Shown here in pieces: positions 24,064 through 34,429 of a DNA stretch of 64,000 nucleotides. Each line of letters starts with the position of its first letter. Within the stretch, counting starts at the first letter, position 1. This stretch comes from Andrena cerasifolii. Its lineage: Eukaryota; Arthropoda; Insecta; Hymenoptera; Andrenidae. The notes under the pieces were generated by a model, which did no database searches, had not been told where the DNA came from, and saw only the letters and a list, made by a program, of their open reading frames with translations. A program made the position numbers and the translations under genes. The stretch spans positions 6,337,433 through 6,401,432 of the forward strand of contig NC_135120.1 of NCBI RefSeq assembly GCF_050908995.1, read 5' to 3'.

Positions 24064-24267
24064 TTATTTATTGGGTTGGCAGAGGAGACACACATGTATG
24101 GCTTCGTCGTCCTCATCTCCTACATCAACACAGGAGAAATGAGCCCCTTTGCCACATATTTCGCAGCTTATCCACCTTTCCACAAGGGAATCAGTTCTTT
24201 TGGATTAATTAATAGAAAAGAAGTATCATTTTCCTCGGTCCGTCTTCCGTCTGTAGTTTTTAACCAT
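24064..24267 (-). pseudogene. Deleted pogo-like transposase remnant (PHD tail)
   Basis: Read on the minus strand, the start MVKNYRRKTDRGK at 24267-24229 is the kind of N-terminus seen in pogo/Tigger-type transposases, where a Trp normally follows the Lys. Here a TGA follows. About 20 codons later, after a frame change, ISCEICGKGAHFSC...CLLCQPNK ends at TAA 24066-24064. The Cys/His spacing CxxC...H..C...CxxC resembles the C-terminal PHD-type finger found in some of these transposases. The DNA-binding and DDE catalytic regions are gone. It is non-functional. Confidence 0.65.
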
Positions 24268-24679
24268 CCTGGAACAATGAGTAACTTTGATTTTTATTTC
24301 TAGGTAATGGAAATGAGAGTTACCCCATCATGCCCTTTCTCGTCTCACTAGAATCGTATGAACACTGCCCGAAACATTATTTACAAAAGTATAAAATAAC
24401 ATACGTACCTTATAGCCAGCTAAATTATGCCTCAGAAACACATACATGTACCGGAGATCTTCTATATTATTATATCACTGTCACGGGTGCTAAAAATAAG
24501 GAAAAAGTAAGGAAGTCCCAATAAATTATAAATTCTGATCTAACTTCGTCACGTGTCCACGTGTTGCATTGATTCGCTGCTCAGTGACGGCGCCGATAGC
24601 GACGCATCTAACGCGTATCACCAGATACAGGGGGTACCCCGTCTTGCCCTCCCCTCTCGTCTTGCCGCACCTTCCCCTA

Positions 24680-25029
24680 TTCGAGGTATTCTTCATCTGG
24701 ACTTATGGATTTATCGTTTCATTAAAACCGGCATCGGGATTCCCTCGTCTCATGTTCAAAACTCTTATTAGAATGTTAATCATTATATAATTTTTGTTTC
24801 GAACATATTTCTTAGCTGTTTTATTTTCCTAAAACTTTACAATTTTTCTTTGCTACGTCAAGATTATCTAAGCCACGTAAATCTTAATTAAAAATGTTCT
24901 TTTCAACTGGAACCTTCAGGGAGGAATGAAAGTATAAGCAGTTGCAATTAATTTCTATAAGATTCTAATATGCCGACGAGCAAAGTATCCATTACTATAC
25001 GTGGCGGCGCATGGGGTTGTTCAGACAAA
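24680..25029. other. Unassigned sequence
   Basis: No gene or repeat recognised. Confidence 0.4.
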
Positions 25030-25345
25030 CTTTTCCGCCGCGGCTGCCCATAAGCCGTCGCGTATAAAGGCTCCCCCAAACCAACGCAAATATACACGCG
25101 AATTTCGCTGCCGCTGCCGCTGCGGAAATTCCGTTGCCGCTCCGCTTGCGGATCAGATAAGGCAGCGGTTTTTTATACGTGGTGGTTTATTGGCAGTGGT
25201 ATCTGATCCGCGGCGGATCCGCTCCGCGCGGCGAAATTTGCGTTGGTTTGGGGGAGTTTGTAAAAAAACTGCCGCGAGTCTATCGCGGCAAAATGTTCGC
25301 TGCCGCCGCGAATATTCACGTTGCTTTGGGGGATCCTTAACGCAA
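25030..25345. repeat. GC-rich inverted-repeat element
   Basis: TCCCCCAAACCAACGCAAAT (from about 25071) is mirrored by ATTTGCGTTGGTTTGGGGGA (ending near 25256). CCGC-rich motifs occur on both sides and extend the symmetry outward. The open frames on both strands are Arg-rich by-products of CGC repeats. Confidence 0.6.
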
Positions 25346-26139
25346 CCTATCATCTGTGTATCTTGATGAGGCTGTCGTCATGATGAGACAACTACTTAAG
25401 ACGCAATAAATATAATATAGGTAACTATTCATAACTCATGACTTGAGTTAATTAAAATTATATGATTAACAAACAAATTTACAGCAGAGATTAGCAACCA
25501 CGTTGGTCTTATTTTAGTACTGTAATGAGAGCTGTTCCCTTAGAGTACGGCTACTGATACATGGATATTAGGGTGGCTCTTATTTACTCTTGGTAAATTT
25601 TTTTCAAGATTTTCTTCGGGGCACCCTCCAGAATAGTTCCAAATAATTCAAATAAATGTGTGTAAAGTTTGAGCTTGGTCGGATAAAGGCAAAGGGTGCC
25701 CCTGGGCCCTTAAACATTTAAATCATTATTTTACAGCTCGCAAAGTCGATTTTATATAACATCCTCCAAGTTATTGATTAAATAAAAAATATGTCAAACA
25801 AAAGTTGTAGATCCGGACAAGGAGCATCTTTTATTTTTTATTACTTTTTCTCGTGCGACAAACGGTTTTCGAAAAGTCCGAAAAACTAAAACAAAAAAAC
25901 TTTTTTGTTCCTGAAATTTGAAAAGTTTAAATGCTTCTAGAACACTTTTTATTTATGAAGGTGAACAAAAAATGGAATTTTTATTTTCGAGGACTATTTT
26001 TTAAACATTTAAGGGGGGGGGGGGCATATACCGAAATGTGTGAAAAAGATAATTTTTTTTCTTATTTTCAGTGTTTGATATGTCATGAATGTTTCCTGAA
26101 AATTGGGGACCTAAATTCCCAAAAATATCGAAGATATAT
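25346..26139. other. Unassigned sequence, part repeat-like
   Basis: AGGGTGGCTCTTATTTACTC at about 25570 looks like a repeat terminus, but no inverse was found. A G12 run occurs near 26013. Confidence 0.35.
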
Positions 26140-26531
26140 AATTCATAATACCTTATATATACAACATAAATACATATTTTCCAAAGCCGACTTGCAAACT
26201 ATTTTTTTTCTCAAAATATTATATCTAAACCACAACACTGTACATTTGTAGCTTGTAATATTGAAATTTGTATCAGTTACAATTTTTTTAGATTTTCTTC
26301 GTTTTTTCTCGGCATATGGTAATCTAGAATTTTTTTTACAAAAACTGTAATAAAATTTCAATGAAACAACTATTGAAATACATTCTAGAGACCTTGAAAT
26401 TGACCCATGATTTTTTTCATAACAATGGATTCTTCAGATAAGAATGGCAGTCGTTCAAAAATTGTTGCGGGTGTGAGCCACCCAGTGTGTCAAAGTTAAT
26501 CGAAAAAGGAGGTGTGTCCACGTAGGGTTAA
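26140..26531. mobile_element. Truncated copy of family C TTAA element
   Basis: The sequence matches the right half of the element at 42349-43122, including GGTAATCTAGAATTTTTTT, CATTCTAGAGACCTTGAAAT and GGTGTGAGCCACCCAG. It ends in GTAGGGTTAA with TTAA at 26528-26531. The left half is missing. Confidence 0.7.
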
Positions 26532-27570
26532 TCGTTAAGAGTGTGGCTATCGCCGGTAGCAGAATTATGAAAAAAATAAAAAGTCACAAAATGGCGGGAC
26601 TTTGATTTTAAACTCATCTTTCTCCTGTTTATACGTCCTTAAATTTGTAAAAAAAAACTATTTCCCCTTGATTCTGCTACCGGCTAGAATTATATTATAA
26701 ATTGGCCCACTAGAAGTTGAGATATCGTGCACGCGGTTATGAAAAACATCGTTTTGAGAAAAACACATAGCTGCATTAATTATTATTATGTATGAGAGAT
26801 TTTTTTTACAACTTACTGAAATGTTAGTTATTACGCGTGGATAATCCTTTTCGGTAAAAATTGCGTAGTTTTTTGTGGGTTGTCCCTAAAGAGAATAGAG
26901 GATCTCGTTCCTCTAGACGAGAATACCTCGTTAATTCTCTATTTTCAACTAAAGTACTTTTGCATGAGCAATCACCTCCTATCTGGTTGCACCACGATTT
27001 CGGAAAGTCACATCATGCACTATACTGTTAGCGCGGATTCATTGTCGGCGGGCTTCCGGGCGAGACCCGCGTATAATTTTGCCAGTCCTCCCCAAAGGTT
27101 TGTATAGATATGTGTTACGCTCGATTTTGTATTTCCATTTCACTACTATTACAAACTAAATAAGTTTCTGTCTTCACTATGCATTAGTGATTTGGAAGGC
27201 AGCCAGAGCACTCGTTACACTCGTAAATATTCAACATATAATACTGCAGCAGACAAAATATATTGTGCCATTTAGAAAAGCATCTTCATGTGCAAGAAAG
27301 CAAATTAAATCGAAAAGTGGGCCTTCTAAAACATTTCAATTTTGTTTAATGACCTTTGGTAATATTTCCAATGTTTTTGAGAACAATCGGTTATCACGTT
27401 TTATGTGCCTCGCCCTGTAGGATTACATAAAAGTGAAAACTCCTGTTTGAAAAAATTACAACCACAGAATGCATTGTTCTACGAGAATAAAGATGTTTTA
27501 TAATTCTGTTATTAAGATGTAATGCGTTATAAATCTGTTAGTATTAATAGTGTTATATGAAAATGAAAAT
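26532..27570. other. Unassigned sequence
   Basis: No gene or clear repeat. Open frames at 26880-27107 and 27187-27420 lack domains and splice context. Confidence 0.4.
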
Positions 27571-28387
27571 GTACGTAAGTAGTATAGTAAAGAGAGTTCT
27601 AACCCAAATTTGAGATTTGCATTCAATACATGTTCAGAGTGGTATGATAGACGTTCAATACACGTTCAGAGTGGTACGATAAACGTTCAGAGTGGGACGA
27701 TAGACGTTCAGAGTGGTACGATAGACGTTCAGAGTGGTACGATAGACGTTCAGAGTGGTACGATAGACGTTCAATACCCGTTCAGAGTGGTCCGATAGAG
27801 GTTCAATGCCCGTTCAGAGTGGTACGATAGACGTTCAATGTCCGTTCAGAGTGGTACGATAGACGTTCAATACCCGTTCAGAGTGGTACGATAGACGTTC
27901 AATACCCGTTCAGAGTGGTACGATAGACGTTCAATACCCGTTCAGAGTGGTACGATAGACGTTCAATACCCGTTCAGAGTGATACGATAGACGTTCGGAG
28001 TGGTACGATAGACGATCGGAGTGGTACGACAGACGTTCGGAGTGGTACGATAAACGTTTAGAGTGGTACGATAGACGTTCGAATACACGTTCGGAGTGGT
28101 ACGATAGACGTTCAGAGTGGTACGATAGACATTCAATACACGTTTAGAGTTGTACGATAGACGTTCAATACACGTTCAGAGTGGTACGATAGACGTTCAA
28201 TACACCATACTCCTCTTGACTGGCGCCATAGGTGTATTGAACGTCTATCGTACCACGCTAAACGTGTATTGAACGTCTATCGTACCACTCTGAACGTGTA
28301 TTGAACGTCCATCGTACCACTCTGAACGTGTATTGAACGCAAAACTCAAATTTGGGTTAAAACTCTCTTTACTATACTACCTACGTA
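27571..28387. repeat. Minisatellite inside an inverted repeat
   Basis: From about 27636 to 28205 the plus strand repeats GTTCAGAGTGGTACGATAGAC (21 bp minus or plus a 12-bp spacer such as GTTCAATACCC), roughly 18 units. From about 28222 the same units continue inverted. Outer arms beginning AGTAGTATAGTAAAGAGAGT at 27577 and its inverse ending near 28382, with CCCAAATTTGAG next to them, enclose the array. A repetitive peptide frame (SGTIDVQ units) is an artefact of the unit length being divisible by three. Confidence 0.85.
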
Positions 28388-29186
28388 GTATAATTATAAA
28401 ATATTACCTATACCATATACGCCCGGGGTAGTATTGTGTTTAAGTTTACCCGATTAACACGAGACGTATTCGATATCACAGAAATCGACCGGAGCTCTCG
28501 ACTGCCGGAGCATCTCGCCTTCTCACGCGTACCAGGGTGAAAGCTATAGCCTTATCCAGAGGCTTCAGCAACACACTGTACCAAAGACTTTTCCACTATG
28601 GACCTGATCGCAGGTTAACTCGTGCTAGATTATACATGTCCTAGAATGACCTGGAATCCAGTAGGTCTGGAAGTGCGCAGTCCTTGCAAATTCGAGATAA
28701 GCAAGGAAGAACCTTCAACCTCGCGGACCTAGATGCAATTCATATACGCTGTCCTCGACTTTGTCTAGAGGTGCGTAAGAGATCTTGCTTCTTTGAATAG
28801 TTGGAACCAACTGACTCTTCGACAAAAAGGAAATATATGTATAGTCCATTTATAGCACTTTCGATATGCACTGCCGTCTAATAGGAGCTTTCTGCATACT
28901 GAGTTTTGCTTTCCTTCATATGCATGCACTTACAGGGTGTGACTTTATAACTTAACATCTAAAGAATTCCCTTAGCTTTCATATTACAGAAAAATATCAT
29001 TGGAAGGATATGTTTTCTTAAATGAGGTCTACTGCATAGTTGATTTTTTTAAGATAATTTTTTGCAAGGGTCATGTTTCTTACGATTTCAACGTCACCTT
29101 CACGTTTTTTATAAGGAACGTAATATATAATGAATATGATATAATGAAATAAGTTTCAGGTTAGGTTGGAATAGCCCGGGGACGAG
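28388..29186. other. Unassigned sequence
   Basis: Positions 28430-28800 are GC-richer than the flanks but show no sustained frame or domain on either strand. A GGTTAGGTT motif lies near 29160. Confidence 0.4.
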
Positions 29187-29405
29187 TAAATAATAGCGGT
29201 AGCGACAGTCGACATATACAGGGTGTCGATTCATGTGCTTGGCGTCGAGACGCTACCGCGTCTCTAGATTAGGGATGTGCGGGTAATCGAATGTGTCGGG
29301 TACCCGAGCGGTCGGGTCGGGTCGGGTCGGGTGAAGTCAGGCGGGCTCGAACGGGGGCCCGGGACAGACGGGCCTACGGTAGTTCGACTGTGTCGTGTAG
29401 CCCGA
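29187..29405. repeat. Hairpin plus hAT-like GC-rich fragment
   Basis: AGCGGTAGCGACAG...GACGCTACCGCG forms a hairpin at about 29190-29262, related to the one at 5311. It is followed by AGGGATGTGCGGGTA and a CGGGT tandem (29310-29332). The start resembles that of the hAT MITE at 53022, but the right end could not be found. Confidence 0.45.
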
Positions 29406-29409
29406 TTAC

Positions 29410-29806
29410 TACAGTCGTGAATGAAGTTAAATAACGACCGTGATCGTGATTCTTTTAACTTCAGTGAATTGTTTACTGTCATCGTAATTCTTGATCTTGA
29501 TTGAATTATTTTTTACAAAATATTTCAATATAGCTTGTGTTACAGTCAAAGCGTGCTAATGCAGCGAATATATACCTATATATATATATCTATATATATA
29601 TTCAAGAGAAATTAGAAATTGGAGTTATTCGACGCATGCAAAGAGCAGTTATGCTTTCCACCAATCAGATCACGAAAATCGTGAATCACTGTTCTGCCTG
29701 CACCAATCAGAAGCGATCACGAAAATCACGGATCACTGTGAAAAATCACCGTGATTGAGAATGAACGTGATCGGATCACTCGTGATTCACAAATCACGGT
29801 TCTAGC
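29410..29806. repeat. ATCACG-rich repeat related to 5204-5307
   Basis: Multiple copies of GATCACGAAAATCACGG-type motifs occur in both orientations, as at 5204. An AT dinucleotide run lies at 29570-29600. Confidence 0.45.
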
Positions 29807-30044
29807 CAACACTACCCATACAGCACACTCTCGTTGCAGCAAAGTTACAGAATGGTTGCAGTGCAAGATTGCAATGTTGCACGCAACGTTGCCGCAAGGG
29901 TGTAGTAATAATTTTATGTCCGCCTCCTGCAACGTTTCGGACAGTATGACCCAAAATTATAAATAACGGTGTATATGTGTGCAGCAGAATCATAGAAGTA
30001 TAAAGCTCGTGTTTCTTTTTCTCAAAGAAAATTCTTTTCCCCCA

Positions 30045-30112
30045 AGGGGATTCGAACCGGCAACCTGTAGCGTCGTAGGTGAACACTTTTCCGCCGCAGC
30101 TACAACCACTGA
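30045..30112 (-). repeat. tRNA-like SINE head 2
   Basis: On the minus strand, TGGTTGTAGCTGCGG (A-box-like) is followed 45 bases later by GGTTCGAATCCCC, an exact B-box consensus. The acceptor and T stems do not pair properly, so it is read as a tRNA-derived SINE head or tRNA pseudogene rather than a functional tRNA. Confidence 0.55.
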
Positions 30113-30292
30113 TTGATAAGAATCCTAACGTATTCGAACTTATACTCCTACCATGCAAAAGTTTAAACTCAAATAATTAAAAAACGGAGACTCATTTTGA
30201 CAAATTCCATTAGGATTTTGTAACATTAGTAGGTATGAACTACAACTTTTACCATGTGTCATTCTACACATTAAAATATACAGGGTGACTCA

Positions 30293-30610
30293 CCAAACAT
30301 TTAAACTTAAAATATCTCCGTTGTTTGTAATGATACGAGAAAATGTCTCAGGAAAAAAATGATTGCTAGACAAAAAGGACAACATATTATACATGGCTGA
30401 ATTTGTATTTTTATTGGCTATAACGTTGCAGTAATGAAAATACATCATCCCATTAAAAAAAACCATCGATGATCTTGAAATTTCGGGAAATATAACCTTG
30501 AGACAAAAATCGTCTCTGGCAGAATAATTGTCTCTCTGAAGCAAACATTGTTATCCTTAGACATTTTCTTGTATAATTACAAACAGCGGAAATATTTTAA
30601 GTTCAAATGG
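30293..30610. repeat. Nested inverted repeat
   Basis: TTTAAACTTAAAATATCTCC at the left is mirrored by GGAAATATTTTAAGTTCAAA at the right, with GAGAAAATGTCT/AGACATTTTCTT further in. CAGGGTGACTC immediately precedes the left arm. Confidence 0.65.
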
Positions 30611-30867
30611 TAGTTGCAGCAACATTGCTGTAACATTGTGGTAACGTTACCAAACGTTGCCGTAATATTGTAGGAATGTTGCCGTGTAATATTGCACCGC
30701 AACATTGATGCAACTATGCAGCAATAATTCTATGTCCGTCCCGTGCAATGTTGCACGGCAACGTCGCAGCAACGTTACATCCACATTGCGCTGCAACCAT
30801 GCAACACTGCAAAGTTACTGTAACCATCCTGCAATGTTGCCGCCACGAAGTTTGCTGTATGGGTAGT

Positions 30868-31691
30868 TACAATTATAAATTTAGACTAACGAGACGCATA
30901 AAATTACCAAGTACCGATCAGTACTACTTTCGAAAAGGTCCAATTAAAGACTAAAAACTCGAAAAAAGCACATACTTGCAAAGGCAGTGTTTATATTACA
31001 ATTTTAAGTCAGTAAGAAAAAGTTACTTTAGGGTATCGAAAAGTTATTTTGTTCACTATCAATGTCCATTGCATATCTTTACCCCTAGGGCATGGATATG
31101 TGTATTCTAAATGTCACTGTTCATCATATATCCAAAATTGGTGATAATATCTGTTACTAGCGTCCCCTGTCTCGGCTTCGCCCGAGATATTAGCGTGATT
31201 GATTCATGTTTATTAGAATTAATATCTTTTAAGGAAATTAAGTATTTTAGAAAAAAAGCTGAACTTCATAATATTCCGAAAAAGATAACATTCTCTCCAA
31301 ATTTGGGAGATTTATTTTCCCTCCAGCGAAACACATACCAGGCGTTTCTTTGTTCCATGTTAATACCGCGTTATTTAGTCATGCCACATAGCCTACGTCC
31401 GTCCTAGAGTATCCTGGAGTAACGTATTAAAATTTGAGGAGGATCAGTTCGATAGGTCTTGAGTTTTGCGCGAACATAAAAATCTCTTTATATAATAGTA
31501 TAGACATGCTTTGAGATATTTAGCGCGTTACATTCGCCCCCCTGTTACTACCGCCCCTGGCCTACCCTACGCACAAAATACAAAAATATTTATATCTGCA
31601 ACTGAAAAAGTATATGGCTCATGACACTTTTATAACCACCAGTGCAATGAATTTCGTTTTGCAGAGAAATATTCACATTTGTTTCATTTAG
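30868..31691. other. Unassigned AT-rich sequence
   Basis: No gene or repeat recognised; the 98-codon open stretch at 31111-31407 has no domain. Confidence 0.4.
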
Positions 31692-32117
31692 GTCAGCAAA
31701 GTAGTGAACGATATCATGAAATCATCGACTGTACTGTTACCTCGGACAGCTTTCTGAGCACTAATGATCCTGGATCTAGATCCAATACTGCAACGGAGAA
31801 GCCGCCGACCTATAGAGTGGATCCATGTGTAAACTAATTCGATTACGTCCCCGGATCGTCTAGAACGGTATTATGGGGCAGGACTAGGGCCGGGCGGCGG
31901 AATCTCGTTAGGATGCTCATCTCCCTATGGGGAATTGTTATCGTGCTACCCATCGGCCGGGTATCCCGAAATTTCGCGCTACGAAATGAACGACAGACGC
32001 AATTACACTGACCAAAGAAGAGTATCGTTGTTACGACCACGTCGAGCACATTCCTCTAGGATGCACATAAGGCTGCAATGCGGGTTCCCTGGAAGGCCAC
32101 AAGGATGCAATGGATAA
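31692..32117 (+). other. Possible plus-strand exon or decayed gene fragment
   Basis: A good acceptor (TTTGTTTCATTTAG) ends at 31691. From 31692 a phase-1 frame runs 47 codons (starting QQSSERYHEIIDCTVTSDSF) to TAA at 31835. It includes a possible donor GTAAAC at 31829. One base over, another frame is open for about 95 codons to TAA at 32115 and is Gly/Pro/Cys-containing, ending LQCGFPGRPQGCNG. GC content is well above the flanks. It could be one real exon, a gene fragment with a frameshift, or chance. The phrase CGFPGRP resembles the start of sushi domains, but the expected later cysteines are not in frame. No function is proposed. Confidence 0.25.
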
Positions 32118-32298
32118 AAAACATCCATTATCGTAACTAGAACGAGACTAACAACATGCACTTGGTGGCAGATAGTTCCCTTTGTGATTGGAGAATCGTC
32201 TAGCTGCGAATTTTTAATCTATTACAAGAACTTTATCCACTCCAAGAGCATACAGAACGTGATTTCAGAAACCAGGTCAGGCTATAGTTGTGTTCTAA

Positions 32299-33110
32299 CA
32301 AGGGAACTTCCGTGACCCGAAAATTCCGAGCTTTTTGAACTTTGCAGGTTTGTAGGAAACTTCAATAGAAGTATCAGGCAATTTTCTTCTCTGCTGCTTG
32401 TTGGTTCTTCAGGGTGAGAACACCTCCTAAAGTCTAATGTTTGCTTTCCTATTTTCCGGTATGCAGGATATGCATTTTAGGAGAAAAAGAATTGTTCCAT
32501 CAGCTGCCTGGACCTGAAATCGATCCCGGGATCTTTCGCTTTCTGGGCGACAGATTTAACCACTAACAAGTCGTAACCCGAAAATTCAGAAAATTATGCC
32601 ACTTTGTGTGAGAGCAGAGTAGTTCTTTCGTAAGACAACCCTATTTTTTTAAGTGCCATAGTGCGGTTTTAGGGGGTGAAATCACCCCTTGACAAAAATG
32701 CGGGATTTTTTCGTGGAATATCTCGAGAACGGTGAAGGATATCGAAAAAAAAGTTTAAACAAAAGTTGCATCCTTTTTTATATCTACAAAACTGCGTAAA
32801 AATAATTATCGACTTGAGATTTGGTGGTGGACGTAATTTGAAAAATATGGATTTCTTTGATAATTATTGTTACGCAGTTTTGTAGATATAAAAAAAGGAT
32901 GCAACTTTTGTTTAAACTTTTTTTCGATATCCCTCACCGTCCTCGAGATATTCCACGAAAAATAATTCCGCATTTTTGTCAAGGGGTGATTTCACCCCCT
33001 AACACCGCACTATGGCACCGAAAAAATAGGGTTGTCTTACGAACGAACTACTCTGCTCGCACAAAAAGTGGCATAATTTTCTAAACTTTCGGGTTGCCTA
33101 ACTTCCCTTG
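32299..33110. mobile_element. PIF/Harbinger-like foldback element 2 (with SINE insert)
   Basis: The left end CAAGGGAACTTCCGTGACCC follows TAA at 32296-32298. The right end is CAACTTCCCTTG-like, ending at 33110. The main palindrome has arms at about 32571-32840 and 32855-33105, including GGTGAAATCACCCCTTGACA and its inverse. The segment 32299-32505 looks like a second left end, separated by a tRNA-like SINE head. The right flank GAA does not match TAA exactly, so the boundary or target duplication is decayed. Confidence 0.6.
32505..32572 (-). repeat. tRNA-like SINE head 3
   Basis: On the minus strand, TTAGTGGTTAAATCTGTCGC (A-box-like) is followed by GGGATCGATTTC (B-box-like) at tRNA spacing. 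There is no closed acceptor stem. Confidence 0.45.
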
Positions 33111-33615
33111 GAAGCTACGCAGAGCCGACGTGCGGCGCTTCTTCTGTAAGGGATTTTTAAAATCTGAAACAATTCCCTAATATGTGCCTCGGTAACAGGA
33201 ATGCCTCCGGTTTGTTTTACAATTTTTCCTGCACTAGTACCTATAGGAGAAATTCAGCAAACCAAGCCTCAAATTCTTTTGTTTTATATGCTTTCGAATG
33301 ACGCATTGCGAGTCGAATTCGGTTCAGAGGCACATTTGCCCATCGTAACATTCGTAACCTGCTATACCCTTTGGACTCCCAATAACAAGAAACTTATTCA
33401 TGCTATTCGAATTAATCGATCCGCGCTGAACACGAAATTAACTTTTCGTTTCACAGGGTAGGAGAATCCTACCCGTATCGTACGAATTATAACACCATGT
33501 TAATATAGAAATGTTTCCAACAGAGTGAGCCATTACATTGGAATGTGCCGGCCGAAGGGCTTTATTTCGAAATCCGACGTCCTGTTAAATCGATTGTACG
33601 GATTAAACCACTTAC
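33111..33615. other. Flank/intron 3' of the last recognised exon
   Basis: This lies immediately downstream (minus strand) of the EGF exon donor. No polyadenylation context, next exon or repeat ends were recognised. Confidence 0.4.
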
Positions 33616-33795
33616 CGATACAAGTTCCATCGGGGGTGGCCTCGTAACCTGGCAGGCAGGTGATCGACAAGCTGTCCAGTATCGGCTGATCCTTCTGCTC
33701 CATTGATTCAGCACATCGATAAGATCCTGGAGTGTTAATGCAACCATAGCGGCACATTTCTGTTTGCAGGTCCGGTTGGACGCATTCGTCCACAT
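33616..33795 (-). CDS. Exon: calcium-binding EGF domain with C4-C5 insert
   Basis: The exon is 180 nt, phase 1 to phase 1. The acceptor is TTTGTAG before ATGTGGACGAATGC and the donor is G/GTAAGT. It codes for DVDEC..., with C-x9-C-x3-C-x8-C-x18-C-x11-C. The DxDEC start and the N..GSYRC pattern (N at residue 21) fit a calcium-binding EGF module, in which Asp/Asn hydroxylation and Ca binding are typical. Between the fourth and fifth cysteines, normally one residue apart, there are 18 residues (AESMEQKDQPILDSLSIT). A disulfide-bonded EGF fold would have to accommodate this as a loop. The symmetric 1-1 phase makes it a self-contained module. It is the last exon recognised; the gene continues. Confidence 0.85.
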
Positions 33796-34429
33796 CTACA
33801 AACCAATAAGATCGTATTTCCATTATCGAAGGGTCTTCCCCTGTTTCGAATCGACAAGATCGACTTTGTTACGGTTTCTAAATATTACGTTGCTGCATAA
33901 ATTTTCTCCGCCACTTCGTTTATATTATGGGGTTAGTCAATCCAAATACAACTATCAATGCTGATTTATATTGCGAACTACTTGAAAGAGTGTAGCAAGA
34001 ACTGTAATTTAAAGACTATCTCTATTTGCCACAAAAGGGTGGGCATTTGAACACAGAAATCGACTTTATGACTGAATACATATGCCCTCCATTTTGCGAG
34101 AAATTGGAAAAAACGGCTACGAGAAGGACTAGTTTTTTTGCCTACTTTAAGAATAATTTTTCCTTTTTTGATTCAGGTGAAAAACAGCGAAGTTATGATG
34201 GTTACCGCAGACGCCTTTTCTGAGAAACGATTGCACGGAAACAGCTACTACGCAATTTCTTCTCCGAATTTTTTGACGAAGATTTCACATTTTATAAACA
34301 AAAGTATGACCTTTCTAATGTATCTAATGTTTCTTTGGTAAAAACATTTCTCCACCGAAAAAAAATTCTTCAAATCGGTCCTACTTTTTCGCCTCCTAGG
34401 TGTATGTAGCGCCTTAAGAAATTGTATTC
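33796..34429. other. Intron sequence, nothing recognised
   Basis: Part of the 6.4-kb intron between the EGF exons at 33795 and 40183. Short frames have no domain. Confidence 0.5.

Larger units (their letters stand above)
23065..24677 (-). mobile_element. pogo-like element, internally deleted, with nested insert
   Basis: The terminal repeats are GGGGAAGGTGGGGCAAGACG at the left and GGGGAAGGTGCGGCAAGACG at the right when inverted. Both are flanked by TA (23063-23064 and 24678-24679). Subtracting the 737-bp TTAA element nested at 23091-23827 leaves a native length near 880 bp. The minus strand holds a fused remnant of a transposase (24064-24267). A GGGGCAAGATGGGG-type hairpin lies near 23985-24018. 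Confidence 0.75.
29811..30867. mobile_element. TIR element with TGCAAC subterminal arrays
   Basis: ACTACCCATACAGCA at 29811 is mirrored by TGCTGTATGGGTAGT ending at 30867. Within about 120-270 bp of each end there are many copies of GCAACGTTGC, GCAATGTTGC and similar near-palindromes. Two other repeats are nested: a tRNA-like SINE head at 30045-30112 and an inverted repeat at 30293-30610. No transposase is present. The superfamily is not assigned; no clear target duplication is seen. Confidence 0.7.

Noticed and set aside
27610..27798. Frame encoding SGTIDVQ repeats
   Set aside because: It is the minisatellite translated; the unit length of 21 bp keeps the frame open by arithmetic.
27636..28330. 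CRISPR-like array
   Set aside because: Units are contiguous or separated by recurring, not unique, spacers; orientation reverses; the context is an insect genome.
30045..30112. Functional nuclear tRNA gene
   Set aside because: A and B boxes are present, but acceptor and T stems do not pair; it also lies inside a transposon.
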